This document shows, piece after piece, positions 17,959 to 36,659 of a stretch of 64,000 nt of DNA. Location of the stretch: positions 2,914,001-2,978,000 of the forward strand of contig NZ_CP050854.1 of NCBI RefSeq assembly GCF_017569925.1, given 5' to 3'. Both the position numbers and the translations under genes were made by a program. This DNA comes from Brenneria izadpanahii (GTDB lineage: Bacteria; Pseudomonadota; Gammaproteobacteria; Enterobacterales; Enterobacteriaceae). How positions within the stretch are numbered: position 1 is the first letter of the stretch; each line of letters opens with the position of its first letter. The notes under the pieces were generated by a model, which ran no database searches, had not been told where the DNA came from, and saw only the letters and a list, made by a program, of their open reading frames with translations.

Positions 17959-18981
17959 CTAATGTTTCACGCTATAAGCCAGCGCCAGCTTGGCGTAAAA
18001 ATCTTCCAGCGTGAACCGGGTATCCACCGCGTTATATACCCGAATCTGGCGTGCGTTCGGCTGCGGGGCATAGGTAAGATCATCATTTAACCGCGGCGCA
18101 TCGACTAACGCGTAATTGTATTCATGGTCGTCCAGCAACAGCGATACTGAAGGATTATCGCCTAATACCCACACTTCACTTTTCGGCCAGGGCACATCTT
18201 TGACGATAGCAGAAATCTCTTTATTAAAATCAATCATTTGCTGCCACAAGTACGCCCCCACTTTACCTTGCGGTTTGACTCGGACAGCCAGTTCCGAGAG
18301 CGATACCCGCACGGACATATAGACATTGTGCGGTATTTGCCACATCGGAACCTGCGATTTAAATACATTATCCGCGGCAACCGGATCATTAAACATATTG
18401 TATTCCCAGCCGCCTTTCGGATACGGCATGCCGCCAATCCAGACCACCGTCATTTTCTGCGCAATACGCGGCTCGGCCAGCAAAGCGGCGGAAACATCCG
18501 TCAGCGACCCCATGACCAGCACAAACAGCGGAGCATCATCCTGCTTCATGGCTTCCTTAATCAGCGCTTGCGCCCCTTCACTCAACGCCGGCGACGTTTC
18601 TCCTTTTTTGAGCGCGTCCGCCGCGCCGCGATATACCGGCACATCGGTTTTCTCCATCAGAGTCAGCAGACGTTTCAATTCCTGATAACTGTTTTCCATA
18701 CTGGCGCCGGGGTCGCGTTTCATTAATGGCGCGGTGCGAGCATAGTGGGCGGCGATGATGCCTTTAACCTGGAAGGTCGGCGTCAGCAGCGCATGCGCCA
18801 CAGCAAAATCATCATCCGCTTCGTTCTTGGCATCGCTGCTGATCATCACCCGGATCTGTTTATGCGCTGCGACATCAAATACGGGCTGAGCCAGAACAAC
18901 CGCCGGCGCGCCCAACATCACGACCAGAAACGCGGCAACAATCCCGCGCAATCCAACCATCATCGAGCCATATCTCTTCAT
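17959..18981 (-). CDS. Secreted nucleoside-hydrolase-like protein
   Basis: A 340-residue protein with a clear Sec signal peptide (hydrophobic stretch ~11-30, cleavage near V-L-A-Q), then a nucleoside hydrolase (IUNH) fold. A D-A-K-N-E-A-D-D-D segment replaces the usual D-x-D-x-x-x-D-D calcium motif, with one extra residue in the spacing. V-V-W-I-G-G and N-M-F-N-D-P-V-A-A match the family's later motifs. Family members cleave N-glycosidic bonds of ribonucleosides; periplasmic versions exist. RBS AGGAAAG precedes the ATG. It is the last gene behind bglH in the beta-glucoside cluster, 208 bp downstream, separated by a stem-loop. The true substrate is unknown and might be a glycoside rather than a nucleoside. 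Confidence 0.8.
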   Translation of the reverse strand: MKRYGSMMVGLRGIVAAFLVVMLGAPAVVLAQPVFDVAAHKQIRVMISSDAKNEADDDFAVAHALLTPTFQVKGIIAAHYARTAPLMKRDPGASMENSYQELKRLLTLMEKTDVPVYRGAADALKKGETSPALSEGAQALIKEAMKQDDAPLFVLVMGSLTDVSAALLAEPRIAQKMTVVWIGGMPYPKGGWEYNMFNDPVAADNVFKSQVPMWQIPHNVYMSVRVSLSELAVRVKPQGKVGAYLWQQMIDFNKEISAIVKDVPWPKSEVWVLGDNPSVSLLLDDHEYNYALVDAPRLNDDLTYAPQPNARQIRVYNAVDTRFTLEDFYAKLALAYSVKH

Positions 18982-19127
18982 AATTCAATCTTTCCTATAT
19001 CTATTTTTAATATTCGGACGCCGTCTTATCATTCCGCCGCCGAATATGCGCAGGCATACCCTTCATCTTTCAGGCCGCGGATTTATCGCCAACCTTCCCG
19101 CGTGTTGAAATCCGTTGAGTATATACC

Positions 19128-19162
19128 GGGCGATATTAGACCCCAAAAGCGTAATATCGCCC
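19128..19162 (-). terminator. Stem-loop between bglH and the nucleoside-hydrolase gene
   Basis: An 11-bp perfect inverted repeat (19128-19138 with 19152-19162, 13-nt loop) lies 27 bp beyond the bglH stop. It lacks a T run, so it may be a weak terminator or an mRNA-stabilising element between two operon genes. Confidence 0.45.
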
Positions 19163-19189
19163 ATTAAGACGGAGTAAACCGTCAATTAT

Positions 19190-22640
<3,451 letters not shown>

Positions 22641-22723
22641 ATCCGCTCAACTGCGATAAAACCCTAAACCGTCGGCGACGCGGTAAGCGTTCGGGCCTGC
22701 CGGCGATTTAGGGGACGTTAAGC

Positions 22724-26049
<3,326 letters not shown>

Positions 26050-26120
26050 CTATCCTTAATGCCCAGTAACCACATAGTAAAATCAATACGTTATGCACGC
26101 TCAACGCTATTTTTGAGACA

Positions 26121-26222
26121 AAAAAAAACCCAAACTGTTTTTCTTACTGCCGTGACGGCAGAAAACAAAAACGGTTTAGGTTTTGCCTGTATGACCGATA
26201 TTTAGCCTTACAGTTACAATCC
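26121..26222 (-). promoter_or_regulatory. BglG-type RAT and overlapping terminator before bglF
   Basis: Read on the minus strand, a RAT-like element (26222-26179) opens G-G-A-T-T-G-T-A-A-C-T-G and closes with C-A-G-G-C-A-A-A-A-C-C. It differs from the usual ~29-nt element in having a much longer internal loop (44 nt in all). It overlaps a long interrupted hairpin (about 26184-26129) ending in a T run (complement of A's at 26121-26128). Binding of dephosphorylated BglG to the RAT would prevent the terminator. Confidence 0.85.
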
Positions 26223-26342
26223 TGATTTTACGAATCATCTTCAATGCAAGAATCTTATTCTTTCCTCTAACATTCTTGCAAGCAACTTATCCTTTTTTAT
26301 CACTATAATGTGATGAACAGCAAATTTCTCTCTTCTTTATTT

Positions 26343-27191
<849 letters not shown>

Positions 27192-27206
27192 TCATACCTT
27201 GAAAAC

Positions 27207-27270
27207 AAAAAAACCAGACTCCCGCTGTAAAGCGGGAGTCTGGTTTTGCCTGCTAACGCAGTAACAATCC
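27207..27270 (-). promoter_or_regulatory. BglG RAT and terminator in the bglG leader
   Basis: A 29-nt RAT at 27270-27242 (minus strand) is nearly identical to the consensus, opening G-G-A-T-T-G-T-T-A-C-T-G and closing G-C-A-G-G-C-A-A-A-A-C-C. Its 3' end overlaps a perfect 16-bp hairpin (27246-27231 with 27226-27211, 4-nt loop) followed by a T run. This is the classic antitermination switch. Confidence 0.93.
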
Positions 27271-27593
27271 TTATGCCGGATAAATTATCACTTATCATAT
27301 TCTTCTCAACATCTACTGGATAGAAACGTGATGCGGATCGATAGAACACACTTTATTTACAAATTCTTTTCTTTTCCATAAGAGAAAGTGACAATGATCA
27401 CAATGTCTTCTGCCATCCCGTGATTTTGGTCATCGCGGACATGGTGCTTTTTGGTGCTGTTGCGCAACAAATCTTGGTAAAAACGACAAATCGTTACTTT
27501 TTTTGCGTAAACAGGCTAAAAAATGCGCCCCGAAGCCTTTAGCCACCTTGTTTATCACCGGTGAATAACTATAATACGGAACGTTGTTTCAAT
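27271..27593. other. Divergent control region between bglG and pykF
   Basis: Holds the promoters for the bgl operon (minus) and pykF (plus). No coding frame with support was seen. Confidence 0.6.
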
Positions 27594-27605
27594 TGAATGG
27601 TTTCA
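27594..27605 (+). promoter_or_regulatory. Cra (FruR) operator upstream of pykF
   Basis: TGAATGGTTTCA matches the Cra consensus (TGAA-centre-TTCA, as in E. coli pykF) and lies ~210 bp before the pykF start. Cra represses pykF in E. coli. Confidence 0.7.
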
Positions 27606-27814
27606 GCTAATTAACGTGCCACTATTATTAAAACCGTTATCCAAGGCATCGCTTATCGTTATCTCGTTGATAAAACGTGATAATATTTTATGCAGATCAT
27701 CATCTATACTTATCTCGTGCAACCTGCATCCAAATGAATTCTTCCCGAGGGCCCAACTCTCGCAGCCTTCGGTTCAATCGTTTTTTATCCATCACAACTT
27801 GTAGAAGCTATCGT

Positions 27815-29227
27815 ATGAAAAAGACAAAAATTGTTTGTACTATCGGGCCAAAAACAGAATCAGAAGAAATGCTGAGCAATATGCTTGATGCCGGCATGAA
27901 CGTTATGCGCCTGAACTTCTCGCATGGGGATTACGCCGAACATGGTCAACGCATCAAGAACCTGCGCGCCGTGTTGGCAAAAAGCGGTAAAAAAGCAGCC
28001 ATTCTGCTGGATACCAAAGGCCCGGAAATTCGCACCATGAAGCTGGAAAACGGTTCTGACGTTTCCCTGACCGCGGGTCAAACATTCACATTCACCACCG
28101 ACCAAAGCGTTATCGGCAACAAAGAACGTGTTGCGGTTACCTATGCGGGCTTCGCTGAAGACCTGAGCGTCGGCAATACCGTGCTGGTCGACGATGGATT
28201 GATCGGCATGGAAGTAACGGCGATCAATGGCAATGAAGTGGTTTGCAAAGTATTAAACAACGGCGATCTGGGCGAAAACAAAGGCGTCAACCTGCCTGGC
28301 GTGTCCATTCAACTGCCGGCGCTGGCGGAAAAAGATAAGAGCGACCTGATTTTTGGTTGCGAACAAGGCGTTGATTTCGTCGCCGCGTCCTTTATTCGTA
28401 AGCGCTCTGACGTTGAAGAAATTCGCGAACACCTGAAACAACACGGCGGCGAACATATTCAGATCATTTCTAAAATCGAAAACCAGGAAGGTCTGAACAA
28501 CTTCGACGAAATCCTGGATGCGTCTGACGGCATTATGGTTGCGCGCGGCGACCTGGGCGTTGAAATCCCGGTTGAAGAAGTCATTTTCGCGCAGAAGATG
28601 ATGATTGAAAAATGTAATCAGGCTCGCAAAGTCGTCATCACCGCGACCCAAATGCTGGATTCCATGATCAAAAACCCGCGTCCTACCCGCGCCGAAGCGG
28701 GCGACGTCGCCAACGCCATTATCGATGGCACCGATGCGGTCATGCTGTCTGGCGAAAGCGCCAAAGGGAAATATCCTCTGGAAGCGGTGAGAATCATGGC
28801 GACCATCTGCCAGCGCACCGACACCGTAATGAAGTCCCGCCTGGATACCATCAAAACCGTTGGCAAACTGCGTATCACCGAAGCCGTGTGCCGCGGCGCC
28901 GTTGAAACGGCGGAAAAACTGGATGCGCCTTTGATCGTAGTTGCGACCAGCGGCGGCAAGTCCGCTAAATCCATCCGCAAATACTTCCCGACCGCGCGCA
29001 TCCTGGCGCTGACCACCAATGAAGTGACCGCCCGCCAGCTTCTGCTGTGCAAAGGCGTCGATACGCTGCTGGTAAAAGAAATCGCCTCTACCGATGATTT
29101 CTATCGTATCGGCAAAGAAGCAGCATTAAACAGCGGCCACGCTAAGGCCGGCGATGTTGTGGTTATGGTTTCCGGCGCGCTGGTTCCAAGCGGCACCACC
29201 AATACCGCATCCGTACACCGCCTCTAA
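27815..29227 (+). CDS. pykF: Pyruvate kinase I
   Basis: A 470-residue pyruvate kinase, the E. coli PykF length. It converts phosphoenolpyruvate and ADP to pyruvate and ATP in glycolysis and is the fructose-1,6-bisphosphate-activated isozyme. Visible: [10 protein letters not shown] at the start, M-R-L-N-F-S-H-G with substrate residues, the K-I-E-N-Q-E-G lysine motif and [14 protein letters not shown] 27815 is the known PykF start; the longer upstream frame is not conserved. A Cra site upstream and a strong terminator downstream define a single-gene unit. Confidence 0.97.
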   Translation: MKKTKIVCTIGPKTESEEMLSNMLDAGMNVMRLNFSHGDYAEHGQRIKNLRAVLAKSGKKAAILLDTKGPEIRTMKLENGSDVSLTAGQTFTFTTDQSVIGNKERVAVTYAGFAEDLSVGNTVLVDDGLIGMEVTAINGNEVVCKVLNNGDLGENKGVNLPGVSIQLPALAEKDKSDLIFGCEQGVDFVAASFIRKRSDVEEIREHLKQHGGEHIQIISKIENQEGLNNFDEILDASDGIMVARGDLGVEIPVEEVIFAQKMMIEKCNQARKVVITATQMLDSMIKNPRPTRAEAGDVANAIIDGTDAVMLSGESAKGKYPLEAVRIMATICQRTDTVMKSRLDTIKTVGKLRITEAVCRGAVETAEKLDAPLIVVATSGGKSAKSIRKYFPTARILALTTNEVTARQLLLCKGVDTLLVKEIASTDDFYRIGKEAALNSGHAKAGDVVVMVSGALVPSGTTNTASVHRL

Positions 29228-29250
29228 AATTTTTACTCTTCCACATTATT

Positions 29251-29279
29251 AAAAAAGCGCCCTTCAGGGCGCTTTTTTA
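29251..29279 (+). terminator. pykF terminator
   Basis: GC-rich hairpin (29257-29263 with 29266-29272) flanked by A6 and T6 tracts, 23 bp after the pykF stop; a strong, bidirectional-looking intrinsic terminator. Confidence 0.92.
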
Positions 29280-29459
29280 TATTCGGCCGTTATCATAGCT
29301 AATATTAATATGCTTATTAACACATGCTTTTAATAAGCAAAAGCTAAGACTTTTCTGATGGAAATAGCGCTGTTTTTTTTGCTTTTTTCATTATTAGGTA
29401 AAACCCGCTGCTTCTTTGAGCTAACGATCAAAATTAAGCATGTTCTCATCAAAAATTTA

Positions 29460-29496
29460 TTCTCATTAGAAAAAAGTTTGTGTAATACTTGTCACG
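29460..29496 (+). promoter_or_regulatory. lpp promoter
   Basis: TTCTCA (29460-29465) and TAATACT (29483-29489) with a 17-bp AT-rich spacer, start predicted at G29496. The segment from -10 through the untranslated leader is nearly identical to the E. coli lpp promoter. Confidence 0.85.
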
Positions 29497-29521
29497 CTAC
29501 ATGGAGATTAACTCAATCTAG

Positions 29522-29770
<249 letters not shown>

Positions 29771-29791
29771 TCGAACTGGTTAAGTAATGAA

Positions 29792-29820
29792 AATGGCGCA
29801 CCTTGTGCGCCATTTTTTTT
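29792..29820 (+). terminator. lpp terminator
   Basis: Inverted repeat A-A-T-G-G-C-G-C-A-C / G-T-G-C-G-C-C-A-T-T with a 3-nt loop and a following T8 run, directly after lpp. Confidence 0.93.
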
Positions 29821-29916
29821 ATCTTCAGTTTTGCTTTCCATCCGTTCGTCCGAGTACGTCAATCCCTTACCTTTAGGGTCTGAACCCGGCGAACGCTTCC
29901 GCCGGGTTTCTCCATA

Positions 29917-30942
29917 TCACTCAGATGCGCCGCCAATAGCAGTAATAGGCGCGGCCGCCTGCGTCTCAGAGCCCTCAGGAACCGCCTGTAACGCCTCCTG
30001 GTAAGTATTAATGTCCTGGCCTACGTTGACCAATACCGGCATGCCTGAACGGCGTACAATGGCGTCTGCTACGGTTTTGGCATCCGTATCCGCATCATCG
30101 ATAAATTTCTTCGTCTTGTTATTGATGTTGATCGGCATGGTCTGCGGGTCGTCCTGATCCGTTTGGGACAATGGCTGATGAACCTCTACATAGCGTTTGC
30201 CATCGGGTTCAACCGAGGTTTTGATCGCATCATTGATGATTTGCACACGCGTGCCGACCGGCACGGAATTAAACAGCGCTTCGATATCGTCGGGCCGCAG
30301 CCGGATACAGCCGGAGCTGACGCGCATACCGATGCCAAAATTCGCATTGGTGCCGTGAATCAGGTACACGCCGCCATGCGCCGCCAGACGCAGCGCGAAA
30401 AGCCCCATCGGATTATCAGGCCCGGCAGGCACCACCGCCGGCAACACGATGCCCTGCTCTTCCAGATAGTGTTTTCGGATATTCGCCGTCGGCGTCCAGG
30501 TCGGGTTCGCCCGCTTCTCGGCGACGGTGGTAGTCATTAATGGCGTTTTACGCCCCAGTTGGCCAATGCCGATAGGATACACGATGACGGTATTCTTACC
30601 TTTCGGATAGTAATACAGCCGCAGTTCCGCAAGGTTAACCACAATGCCTTCGCGCGGCGTATCCGGCAGCAGCATTTGCGCAGGAATGGTTAATGTTGAA
30701 CCGGCCGTTGGCAGATAGGGATCGGTGCCTGGGTTAGCTTCCAACATCCCGAGCAGGCCAATTTTAAAATCAGCGGCGATGGCTTCCAACGGACGGCCAT
30801 CATTGGGGACGGTATAAGCGATGTTCTCGCCGATAAGACGGCTGTTTGGCGGCGGCAGCGGGTATTCCGTCGCACTGGCCGCGCCGCAGCCCGCCAGATA
30901 CGTTGCGAATACCATACCAAGTAACGTTAACGCGCGTTTCAT
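29917..30942 (-). CDS. ldtE: L,D-transpeptidase LdtE (YnhG)
   Basis: A 341-residue periplasmic L,D-transpeptidase: signal peptide with A-G-C-G near residue 19, a LysM-like segment (Y-T-V-P-N-D-G through T-I-P), then the YkuD catalytic domain with H-G-T-N and S-S-G-C-I-R, catalytic Cys212. LdtE forms 3-3 crosslinks in peptidoglycan; paralogues attach Lpp. The assignment to ldtE rather than a paralogue rests on gene order (lpp-ldtE-sufE), shared with E. coli. Monocistronic on the minus strand, convergent with lpp. Confidence 0.9.
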   Translation of the reverse strand: MKRALTLLGMVFATYLAGCGAASATEYPLPPPNSRLIGENIAYTVPNDGRPLEAIAADFKIGLLGMLEANPGTDPYLPTAGSTLTIPAQMLLPDTPREGIVVNLAELRLYYYPKGKNTVIVYPIGIGQLGRKTPLMTTTVAEKRANPTWTPTANIRKHYLEEQGIVLPAVVPAGPDNPMGLFALRLAAHGGVYLIHGTNANFGIGMRVSSGCIRLRPDDIEALFNSVPVGTRVQIINDAIKTSVEPDGKRYVEVHQPLSQTDQDDPQTMPININNKTKKFIDDADTDAKTVADAIVRRSGMPVLVNVGQDINTYQEALQAVPEGSETQAAAPITAIGGASE

Positions 30943-31289
30943 ACTAATTTCCCCACGTCACTGGTCTATGTCGGTTTAAAAAACGATGACTGGTTCTCTT
31001 TTTATCAACCAGTATCATGTTCCTGCTATATTAGCATTGTTGTAACAAAATGATATTTTACTTAAAAATCAAATCATTGATATTCAATTCTTTACAAAAG
31101 CCAGTGTCAGAATAAAATCCGCCCCCAAATAAATCTACGGGACTAATTCTGAAATATCAGAATGTTAATTTGTATATACCTATCTTTATTATGGTTTAAA
31201 TAAAAAGCGAATAGTTATTAAACGTGCGTAAATATAAACGCTCGCCGGGAGGGATTTAAACGCCGCTTGCAATGACCGGAGCGCGCCAT
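30943..31289. other. AT-rich intergenic region upstream of ldtE
   Basis: Holds the presumed ldtE promoter. No gene, repeat or sRNA was recognised. Confidence 0.6.
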
Positions 31290-31323
31290 AAAAAAACACC
31301 GGGTTTTCGACCCGGTGTTTTTC
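31290..31323 (-). terminator. suf operon terminator
   Basis: A-C-A-C-C-G-G-G / C-C-C-G-G-T-G-T hairpin with a T run on the minus strand (A's at 31290-31296), just past the sufE stop. Confidence 0.92.
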
Positions 31324-31338
31324 TACAATCAACTCAGT

Positions 31339-31755
31339 TTAGGATAGCTGCGCCGCCTTGGCGCGGATGGCCCGCAGCATCGCTTCCAGTCCCTGTGAGC
31401 GGGATGGCGTCAGATGCTGGCTCAATGCCAATTCCTGAAAGAAAGGACGCACATCCAGTTCAACGATCTCCTGCGCGGTCAATCCCTGATAGAGACTGAA
31501 CACCACGGCGATCAGCCCTTTTACAATGGCTGCGTCGCTGTCGCCATGCAAAGCAACCAATCCCCGATCGTCGCGCTGCATCACAATCCATACCTGACTC
31601 TGACAGCCTGCAATCAAATTTTCGGCCCGCCGCCAGGCGTCGGGCAACGGGTCCAGACGGGCACCCAACTCAATGATGTAAAGGTATTTTTCTTCCCAAT
31701 TATGACAGCGCGAAAAATTACGTACTAATTTCTGCGGATCCGGCAGACTTGCCAT
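31339..31755 (-). CDS. sufE: SufE sulfur acceptor
   Basis: A 138-residue sulfur-transfer protein that takes persulfide from SufS and passes it to SufB. The acceptor Cys51 lies in [10 protein letters not shown], at the same position as in E. coli SufE. ATG 31755 is chosen because GGAGG lies five bases upstream; the in-frame start at 31776 has none. Last gene of sufABCDSE, 30 bp after sufS. Confidence 0.96.
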   Translation of the reverse strand: MASLPDPQKLVRNFSRCHNWEEKYLYIIELGARLDPLPDAWRRAENLIAGCQSQVWIVMQRDDRGLVALHGDSDAAIVKGLIAVVFSLYQGLTAQEIVELDVRPFFQELALSQHLTPSRSQGLEAMLRAIRAKAAQLS

Positions 31756-31785
31756 TTTTTCCTCCCCAGGCAACAAAAATAACGC

Positions 31786-33009
31786 TTAGTTGCCCAGTAA
31801 TCGATGGACACGTTGCAACCCGGCTACCAGCCGGTCAATTTCTTCGCGTGTAGTATAAACGGCCAGCGAGGCGCGGCACATACTGGAAACACGATAGTGT
31901 TCCATTAGCGGCATCGCGCAATGGTGGCCGGTGCGAATTGCAATTCCATACTGATCGAGGAAACTGCCGACATCATAGGCATGATGCTTGCCAAGATTAA
32001 AGGCGATGACGCCATGCCGCTCCGCGGGGCCGTACAGCGTCAAATCGGGAACCTGCGCCAGCGCTTCCAGCGCGTAGCCCATCAGCGACGTTTCATAACG
32101 CTGGATCGCTTCACGTCCCAGTTCGCTAACATAGCTCAGCGCCGCGCCCAGCCCCATGATCCCGGCGGTATTCGGCGAACCGGCCTCAAAGCGCCACGGC
32201 GCATCGGCGTAGGTTGTGCCGTTCAGAAGACTCACTTCGCGGATCATCGCCCCGCCGCCTTCCCACGGCGGCATCGCCTGTAACAGCGCGCTTTTGCCAT
32301 ACAGTACGCCAATCCCGGAGGGACCGTAAATCTTGTGGCCGGAAAAGACATAAAAGTCACAGTCCAGCGCCTGCACGTCAACCGGCTGATGCATGATCGC
32401 CTGAGCGCCGTCCACCAGAACGACGGCGCCCGCCGCCTTCGCCTGCGCGATAATCTCTTTAACCGGGTTCAGCGTGCCCAATACGTTTGAAATCTGGGTT
32501 ACCGCCAACAGCCGGGTACGCGCGTCCAGCAAGGCCGGAAGTTTGCTCAACTCCAGCGTGCCGTCCGGCGTCAAAGGCAACACGCGGATTTCAATGCCCC
32601 GTTCTTTCGCCAGCATCTGCCAGGGAACGATATTGGCATGATGCTCCATCTCGGTAATGACGATATTATCGCCGGGCTCAAGGAAAGTCCGTCCATAGCT
32701 ATTGGCGACCAGATTGATGGCTTCCGTCGAGCCGCGCACAAACACGATCTCTTCCGCCGACGCGGCGTTAATGAAAGCGGCGACCTGTTCGCGCACCGCT
32801 TCCATCGCGCTGGTGGCCCGCGCGCTCAGCGTATGAATACCGCGGTGTACCGCCGCATACTCATGTTGATAAAAAGCCAGTTCGCGATCGATCACCGCCT
32901 GCGGTTTCTGTGCGCTGGCGGCGCTGTCCAGATAAGCCAGCGGCTGACCATTCACTTCCGTTGACAACAGCGGAAAATCAGCCCGAACCCGTTCGATTGG
33001 ATAACTCAT
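31786..33009 (-). CDS. sufS: Cysteine desulfurase SufS
   Basis: A 407-residue PLP-dependent desulfurase that extracts sulfur from cysteine for Fe-S assembly. The PLP lysine is in [10 protein letters not shown] and the persulfide Cys364 in R-T-G-H-H-C-A-M, the same number as E. coli SufS. It overlaps the sufD stop by 4 bp (ATGA). Confidence 0.96.
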   Translation of the reverse strand: MSYPIERVRADFPLLSTEVNGQPLAYLDSAASAQKPQAVIDRELAFYQHEYAAVHRGIHTLSARATSAMEAVREQVAAFINAASAEEIVFVRGSTEAINLVANSYGRTFLEPGDNIVITEMEHHANIVPWQMLAKERGIEIRVLPLTPDGTLELSKLPALLDARTRLLAVTQISNVLGTLNPVKEIIAQAKAAGAVVLVDGAQAIMHQPVDVQALDCDFYVFSGHKIYGPSGIGVLYGKSALLQAMPPWEGGGAMIREVSLLNGTTYADAPWRFEAGSPNTAGIMGLGAALSYVSELGREAIQRYETSLMGYALEALAQVPDLTLYGPAERHGVIAFNLGKHHAYDVGSFLDQYGIAIRTGHHCAMPLMEHYRVSSMCRASLAVYTTREEIDRLVAGLQRVHRLLGN

Positions 33010-34349
33010 AGTTCTGCCTTCAATAAATCCGTCTGTGCGTTCGGCAAACGTTGCGCGATACGTTTTAATATCACGTCTCTTAATGATTCATCGGCGATGG
33101 CTTCCGTCAACTCTGCGGCGAAAGCAAAGATGATCATCTGCTGCGCATCTTGCTGGCTGATGCCGCGCGACCGCAGATAGAACAGTTGCTCTTCGTCGAT
33201 GCGGCCGATAGTGGCGCCATGACTACACTTCACATCGTCGGCGTAAATTTCCAACTGCGGCTTGGTATCGACTTCGGCCAGCCGTCCTAACAGCAGGTTG
33301 TTGTTGGTCATCTGGCCATCGGTTTTCAGCGCGTCGGGAGCCACTTTTATCATGCCGTTAAACACGGCTTTGGCCCTATCGTTAACGATGGTTTTATGCA
33401 GCTGACGGCTTTCGCCGTACCCCTGGTTGTGTTCCAGATAGGTTCGGGTATCGCAGACCTCGCTGCCGATCGGCATAATAAGGCTGTTCATCGCCAGGTT
33501 GGTGCCTTCGCCATTAAGCTGAGCGCTGGTGTTATGCCGGGTCAATCCCGCCCCCAGCAAAAAGCTCTGGCTGCGAACCAGCGCGTCACGCGCCAGCGCC
33601 AGGTCATTATGAGAGAAGTGATAACTGGCCGCCGCTTCAAACGCCAGTTTCATATGGCTGACCTGGCTGTTTTCCTCTGCGTTAATCGTCAACCGCGCGC
33701 CGGTGAAATGCGCCTGTTCATCCAGGCTGACGTAATGTTCGATAATCTGCGCGCTGGCGCCGCGCCCAACGTTCAGATGGTGGCGGTAATGTACGGTATT
33801 CAGAGACGACGCCTGAGCCTGGCCGCTGCTGATGTGCAGCAGATACAGCGGTTTTTCCGCCTGCCGGCCGGCGGCCAGACGTATCAGCGTGCGTTCGACG
33901 GCCAGGCTTTCAGTCAGATGCAAAAACACCTCAGGCTGGATTGCCGCGGGAAAGTCATCGTGGCCGTCGCGTATCGCGTTGACCTCAACCTGATACGGCC
34001 CCCACTCGGCGTCGCTGAGTTCCGCGCTAAATTCGCCGTCAACAAACACCAGACGCCAAGCGTCAACCGGCAGCGCCAGCTTATTCAAGGTTGTTTTATC
34101 GACCTGCGCCCTGGCGGCGACGAACTCATGCGAAAGCAAACCATCCAGCGGGGTATATTTCCAGTGCTCGTGTTTGCGGTGCGGCAGCCCCAATCGCAAC
34201 ACTTCCCGCCAGTGCTGATGGGCGTCCGCCGAACGCTTGGCGCTATAGGTTTCAAACAGGTTATGCCACTGTTGCAAGGCTTTTCCCTGTTTCCGCTCAA
34301 CGCTGATTTTAGCGGCGGTTGCTTTATTGTTGGTCGGTAAGCCAGCCAT
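33006..34349 (-). CDS. sufD: Fe-S assembly scaffold subunit SufD
   Basis: A 447-residue SufD, partner of SufB and SufC in the SufBC2D scaffold complex. The C-terminal half shows the SufB/D beta-helix segments [15 protein letters not shown] and S-R-G-I. Its ATG overlaps the end of sufC by 26 bp, with an AGGAG ribosome site inside sufC, indicating translational coupling. At 447 residues it is slightly longer than the usual ~423, the excess being at the N-terminus. Confidence 0.94.
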   Translation of the reverse strand: MAGLPTNNKATAAKISVERKQGKALQQWHNLFETYSAKRSADAHQHWREVLRLGLPHRKHEHWKYTPLDGLLSHEFVAARAQVDKTTLNKLALPVDAWRLVFVDGEFSAELSDAEWGPYQVEVNAIRDGHDDFPAAIQPEVFLHLTESLAVERTLIRLAAGRQAEKPLYLLHISSGQAQASSLNTVHYRHHLNVGRGASAQIIEHYVSLDEQAHFTGARLTINAEENSQVSHMKLAFEAAASYHFSHNDLALARDALVRSQSFLLGAGLTRHNTSAQLNGEGTNLAMNSLIMPIGSEVCDTRTYLEHNQGYGESRQLHKTIVNDRAKAVFNGMIKVAPDALKTDGQMTNNNLLLGRLAEVDTKPQLEIYADDVKCSHGATIGRIDEEQLFYLRSRGISQQDAQQMIIFAFAAELTEAIADESLRDVILKRIAQRLPNAQTDLLKAEL

Positions 34350-35070
34350 AGCCTTGCTCCTCCAACTGTTTCACCAGTGAGAAGTCACCGGATTTAACGA
34401 TGCGTCCCTGATACAGGACGTGAACGTAATCTGGCTTGATATAATCCAGAATGCGCTGGTAGTGCGTCACGATGATAAACGAGCGATTCTGATCGCGCAG
34501 CGAGTTAACGCCATTGGCAACAATCTTCAGCGCATCAATATCCAGACCGGAATCGGTTTCATCCAGAATGCATAAATCCGGCTCAAGCGCCGCCATTTGC
34601 AGAATATCGTTACGTTTTTTCTCCCCGCCGGAAAAGCCGACGTTCACCGAGCGCGTCAACAAATCCGCCGGCATACTCAACAGCTTGATTTTATCTTCGA
34701 TAAAGTCGGCGAAGTCAAAACGGTCCAGCGGTTCCTGCTGGCGGTATTTGCGCACGGCGTTGACCGCGGTTTGCAGGAAGAACTGGTTGCTGACGCCGGG
34801 GATCTCCACCGGGTACTGGAACGCCATGAAGATGCCTTCTCCCGCGCGGTCTTCCGGATCCAACTCCAGCAAATCCTTGCCCTTAAAACTCACCGAACCG
34901 TCGGTGACTTCATATTCTTCACGTCCGGCCAGCGTGGCGGAGAGCGTACTTTTCCCCGAGCCGTTCGGCCCCATGATGGCATGCACTTCACCTGGTTTAA
35001 CCGTCAGGTTAAGTCCTTTAATGATCTCTTTGCCTTCTACGCTGACTTTCAAATTTTCAATACTTAACAT
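34324..35070 (-). CDS. sufC: SufC ATPase
   Basis: A 248-residue ABC-type ATPase of the Suf scaffold (not a membrane transporter). Walker A G-P-N-G-S-G-K-S-T, signature F-S-G-G-E-K-K-R-N and Walker B C-I-L-D-E-T-D-S-G-L-D are intact. It drives conformational change in SufB-SufD during cluster assembly. Cytosolic; follows sufB by ~79 bp. Confidence 0.96.
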   Translation of the reverse strand: MLSIENLKVSVEGKEIIKGLNLTVKPGEVHAIMGPNGSGKSTLSATLAGREEYEVTDGSVSFKGKDLLELDPEDRAGEGIFMAFQYPVEIPGVSNQFFLQTAVNAVRKYRQQEPLDRFDFADFIEDKIKLLSMPADLLTRSVNVGFSGGEKKRNDILQMAALEPDLCILDETDSGLDIDALKIVANGVNSLRDQNRSFIIVTHYQRILDYIKPDYVHVLYQGRIVKSGDFSLVKQLEEQGYGWLTDQQ

Positions 35071-35149
35071 GCTCTATCCTTCAGGCGTCTTGCACCTTGT
35101 GACGCTCATCATTTTCGTGACCGATTAAAAACCATCGGCAACCGGCGAA

Positions 35150-36646
35150 TTAACCCACACTATGTTCCAGGCTAATCGCCAGTAACTTTTGCGCCTCTAC
35201 CGCGAACTCCAGCGGTAGCTCAGAGAACACATCCTTACAGAATCCGTTGACAATCATCGAAATCGCGTCATCTTCGCTGATGCCGCGCTGTAAGCAGTAA
35301 AACAGCTGATCCTCGCCAATCTTCGACGTGGTCGCCTCATGCTCCAACTGGGCGGTATTGTTGCGAGCCTCCACATACGGGAAAGTATGCGCGCCGCAAT
35401 TGCTGCCAATCAGCATGGAATCGCACTGGGTGAAATTACGGGCGTTGGTGGCGCTCGGCATAATTTTCACCAGTCCGCGATAGGTATTTTCGCTGTGTCC
35501 GGCGGAAATCCCCTTGGAGATGATGGTCGAACGGGTGTTCTTACCAATATGGATCATCTTGGTTCCGGTATCCGCCTGTTGATGACCGTTGGTCAGCGCG
35601 ACAGAGAAAAACTCGCCGACAGAGTTGTCGCCGCGCAGGATCACGCTGGGGTACTTCCAGGTGATGGCCGAACCGGTTTCCGACTGCGTCCATGACATTT
35701 TCGAATTCTCACCGGCGCACAGCGCCCGCTTAGTCACGAAGTTCAGGATCCCGCCTTCCGACTCTTTGCCGGCAAACCAGTTCTGCACGGTGGAGTATTT
35801 CACTTCGGCGTTTTTATTGACGATCACCTCCACCACCGCGGCGTGCAGCTGATAGCTGTCGCGCACCGGGGCCGAGCACCCTTCGATATAGCTGACGTAG
35901 CTGTCGTCGTCGGCAATCAGAATAGTGCGCTCAAACTGTCCGGTTTTCGCCGCGTTAATGCGGAAATAGGTCGACAGCTCCATCGGGCAGCGCACGCCTT
36001 TCGGGACATAAACAAAGGTGCCGTCGGAGGCGACCGCCGCGTTCAATGCCGCAAAAAAGTTGTCGTTCGAAGGCACCACAGTCCCGAGATACTGCCGGAC
36101 CAAATCAGGATGCTCCTGAATCGCCTCGCTGAACGAACAGAAAATAATGCCCTGTTCGGCCAACTCATGGCGGTAGGTGGTCGCCACGGAAACGGAGTCG
36201 AAAATCGCATCCACCGCCACCGATTGGCCTTCACGCACCGGTACGCCAAGCTGATTAAACGCGTTTTCCACTTCGCTGGTCAGGTAATTATTCACCTCGG
36301 CGATGCCCGACTGCTGGGTCGCGCCCGGCTGGGAACCGCAGCTATCGTCACACTGCCCGCAGGATGGGGCGGAGTAATAGCTATAGTCCTGGTAGTCGAG
36401 ATGCTCATACTTGGCCTTCAGCCAGTGAGGCTCTTCCATTTCCAGCCATGCCCGATAGGCGTTAAGCCGGAATTCCAGCATCCATTCGGGTTCGTTGCGT
36501 TTCGCTGAAATCGCCCGGACAACCTCTTCGTTGATGCCCCGCGCCAGCTCATCCGTCGCCAATTCAGTGAAGAAGCCTTCTTTATAGCTCACATCACCCA
36601 TCCAGATCTGAACATCATCAGGTACTTCTACTGTGCTACGTGCCAT
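35150..36646 (-). CDS. sufB: Fe-S assembly scaffold subunit SufB
   Basis: A 498-residue SufB, the main scaffold on which Fe-S clusters form. Near the N-terminus is the Cys-rich C-G-Q-C-D-D-S-C segment. The beta-helix core includes Y-I-E-G-C-S-A-P and C-G-A-H-T-F-P-Y. It follows sufA by 13 bp. The ribosome site (GTGATG region) is weak, suggesting coupling to sufA. Confidence 0.96.
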   Translation of the reverse strand: MARSTVEVPDDVQIWMGDVSYKEGFFTELATDELARGINEEVVRAISAKRNEPEWMLEFRLNAYRAWLEMEEPHWLKAKYEHLDYQDYSYYSAPSCGQCDDSCGSQPGATQQSGIAEVNNYLTSEVENAFNQLGVPVREGQSVAVDAIFDSVSVATTYRHELAEQGIIFCSFSEAIQEHPDLVRQYLGTVVPSNDNFFAALNAAVASDGTFVYVPKGVRCPMELSTYFRINAAKTGQFERTILIADDDSYVSYIEGCSAPVRDSYQLHAAVVEVIVNKNAEVKYSTVQNWFAGKESEGGILNFVTKRALCAGENSKMSWTQSETGSAITWKYPSVILRGDNSVGEFFSVALTNGHQQADTGTKMIHIGKNTRSTIISKGISAGHSENTYRGLVKIMPSATNARNFTQCDSMLIGSNCGAHTFPYVEARNNTAQLEHEATTSKIGEDQLFYCLQRGISEDDAISMIVNGFCKDVFSELPLEFAVEAQKLLAISLEHSVG

Positions 36647-36659
36647 AATTTTTCATCAC

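Noticed and set aside
17704..18090. 128-codon plus-strand frame beside and over the nucleoside-hydrolase gene
   Set aside because: Overlaps a well-supported gene, has no ribosome site and no recognisable family; a GC-driven spurious frame.
27677..27814. 46-codon upstream extension of pykF
   Set aside because: Not conserved in PykF; the true start at 27815 gives the standard 470 residues.
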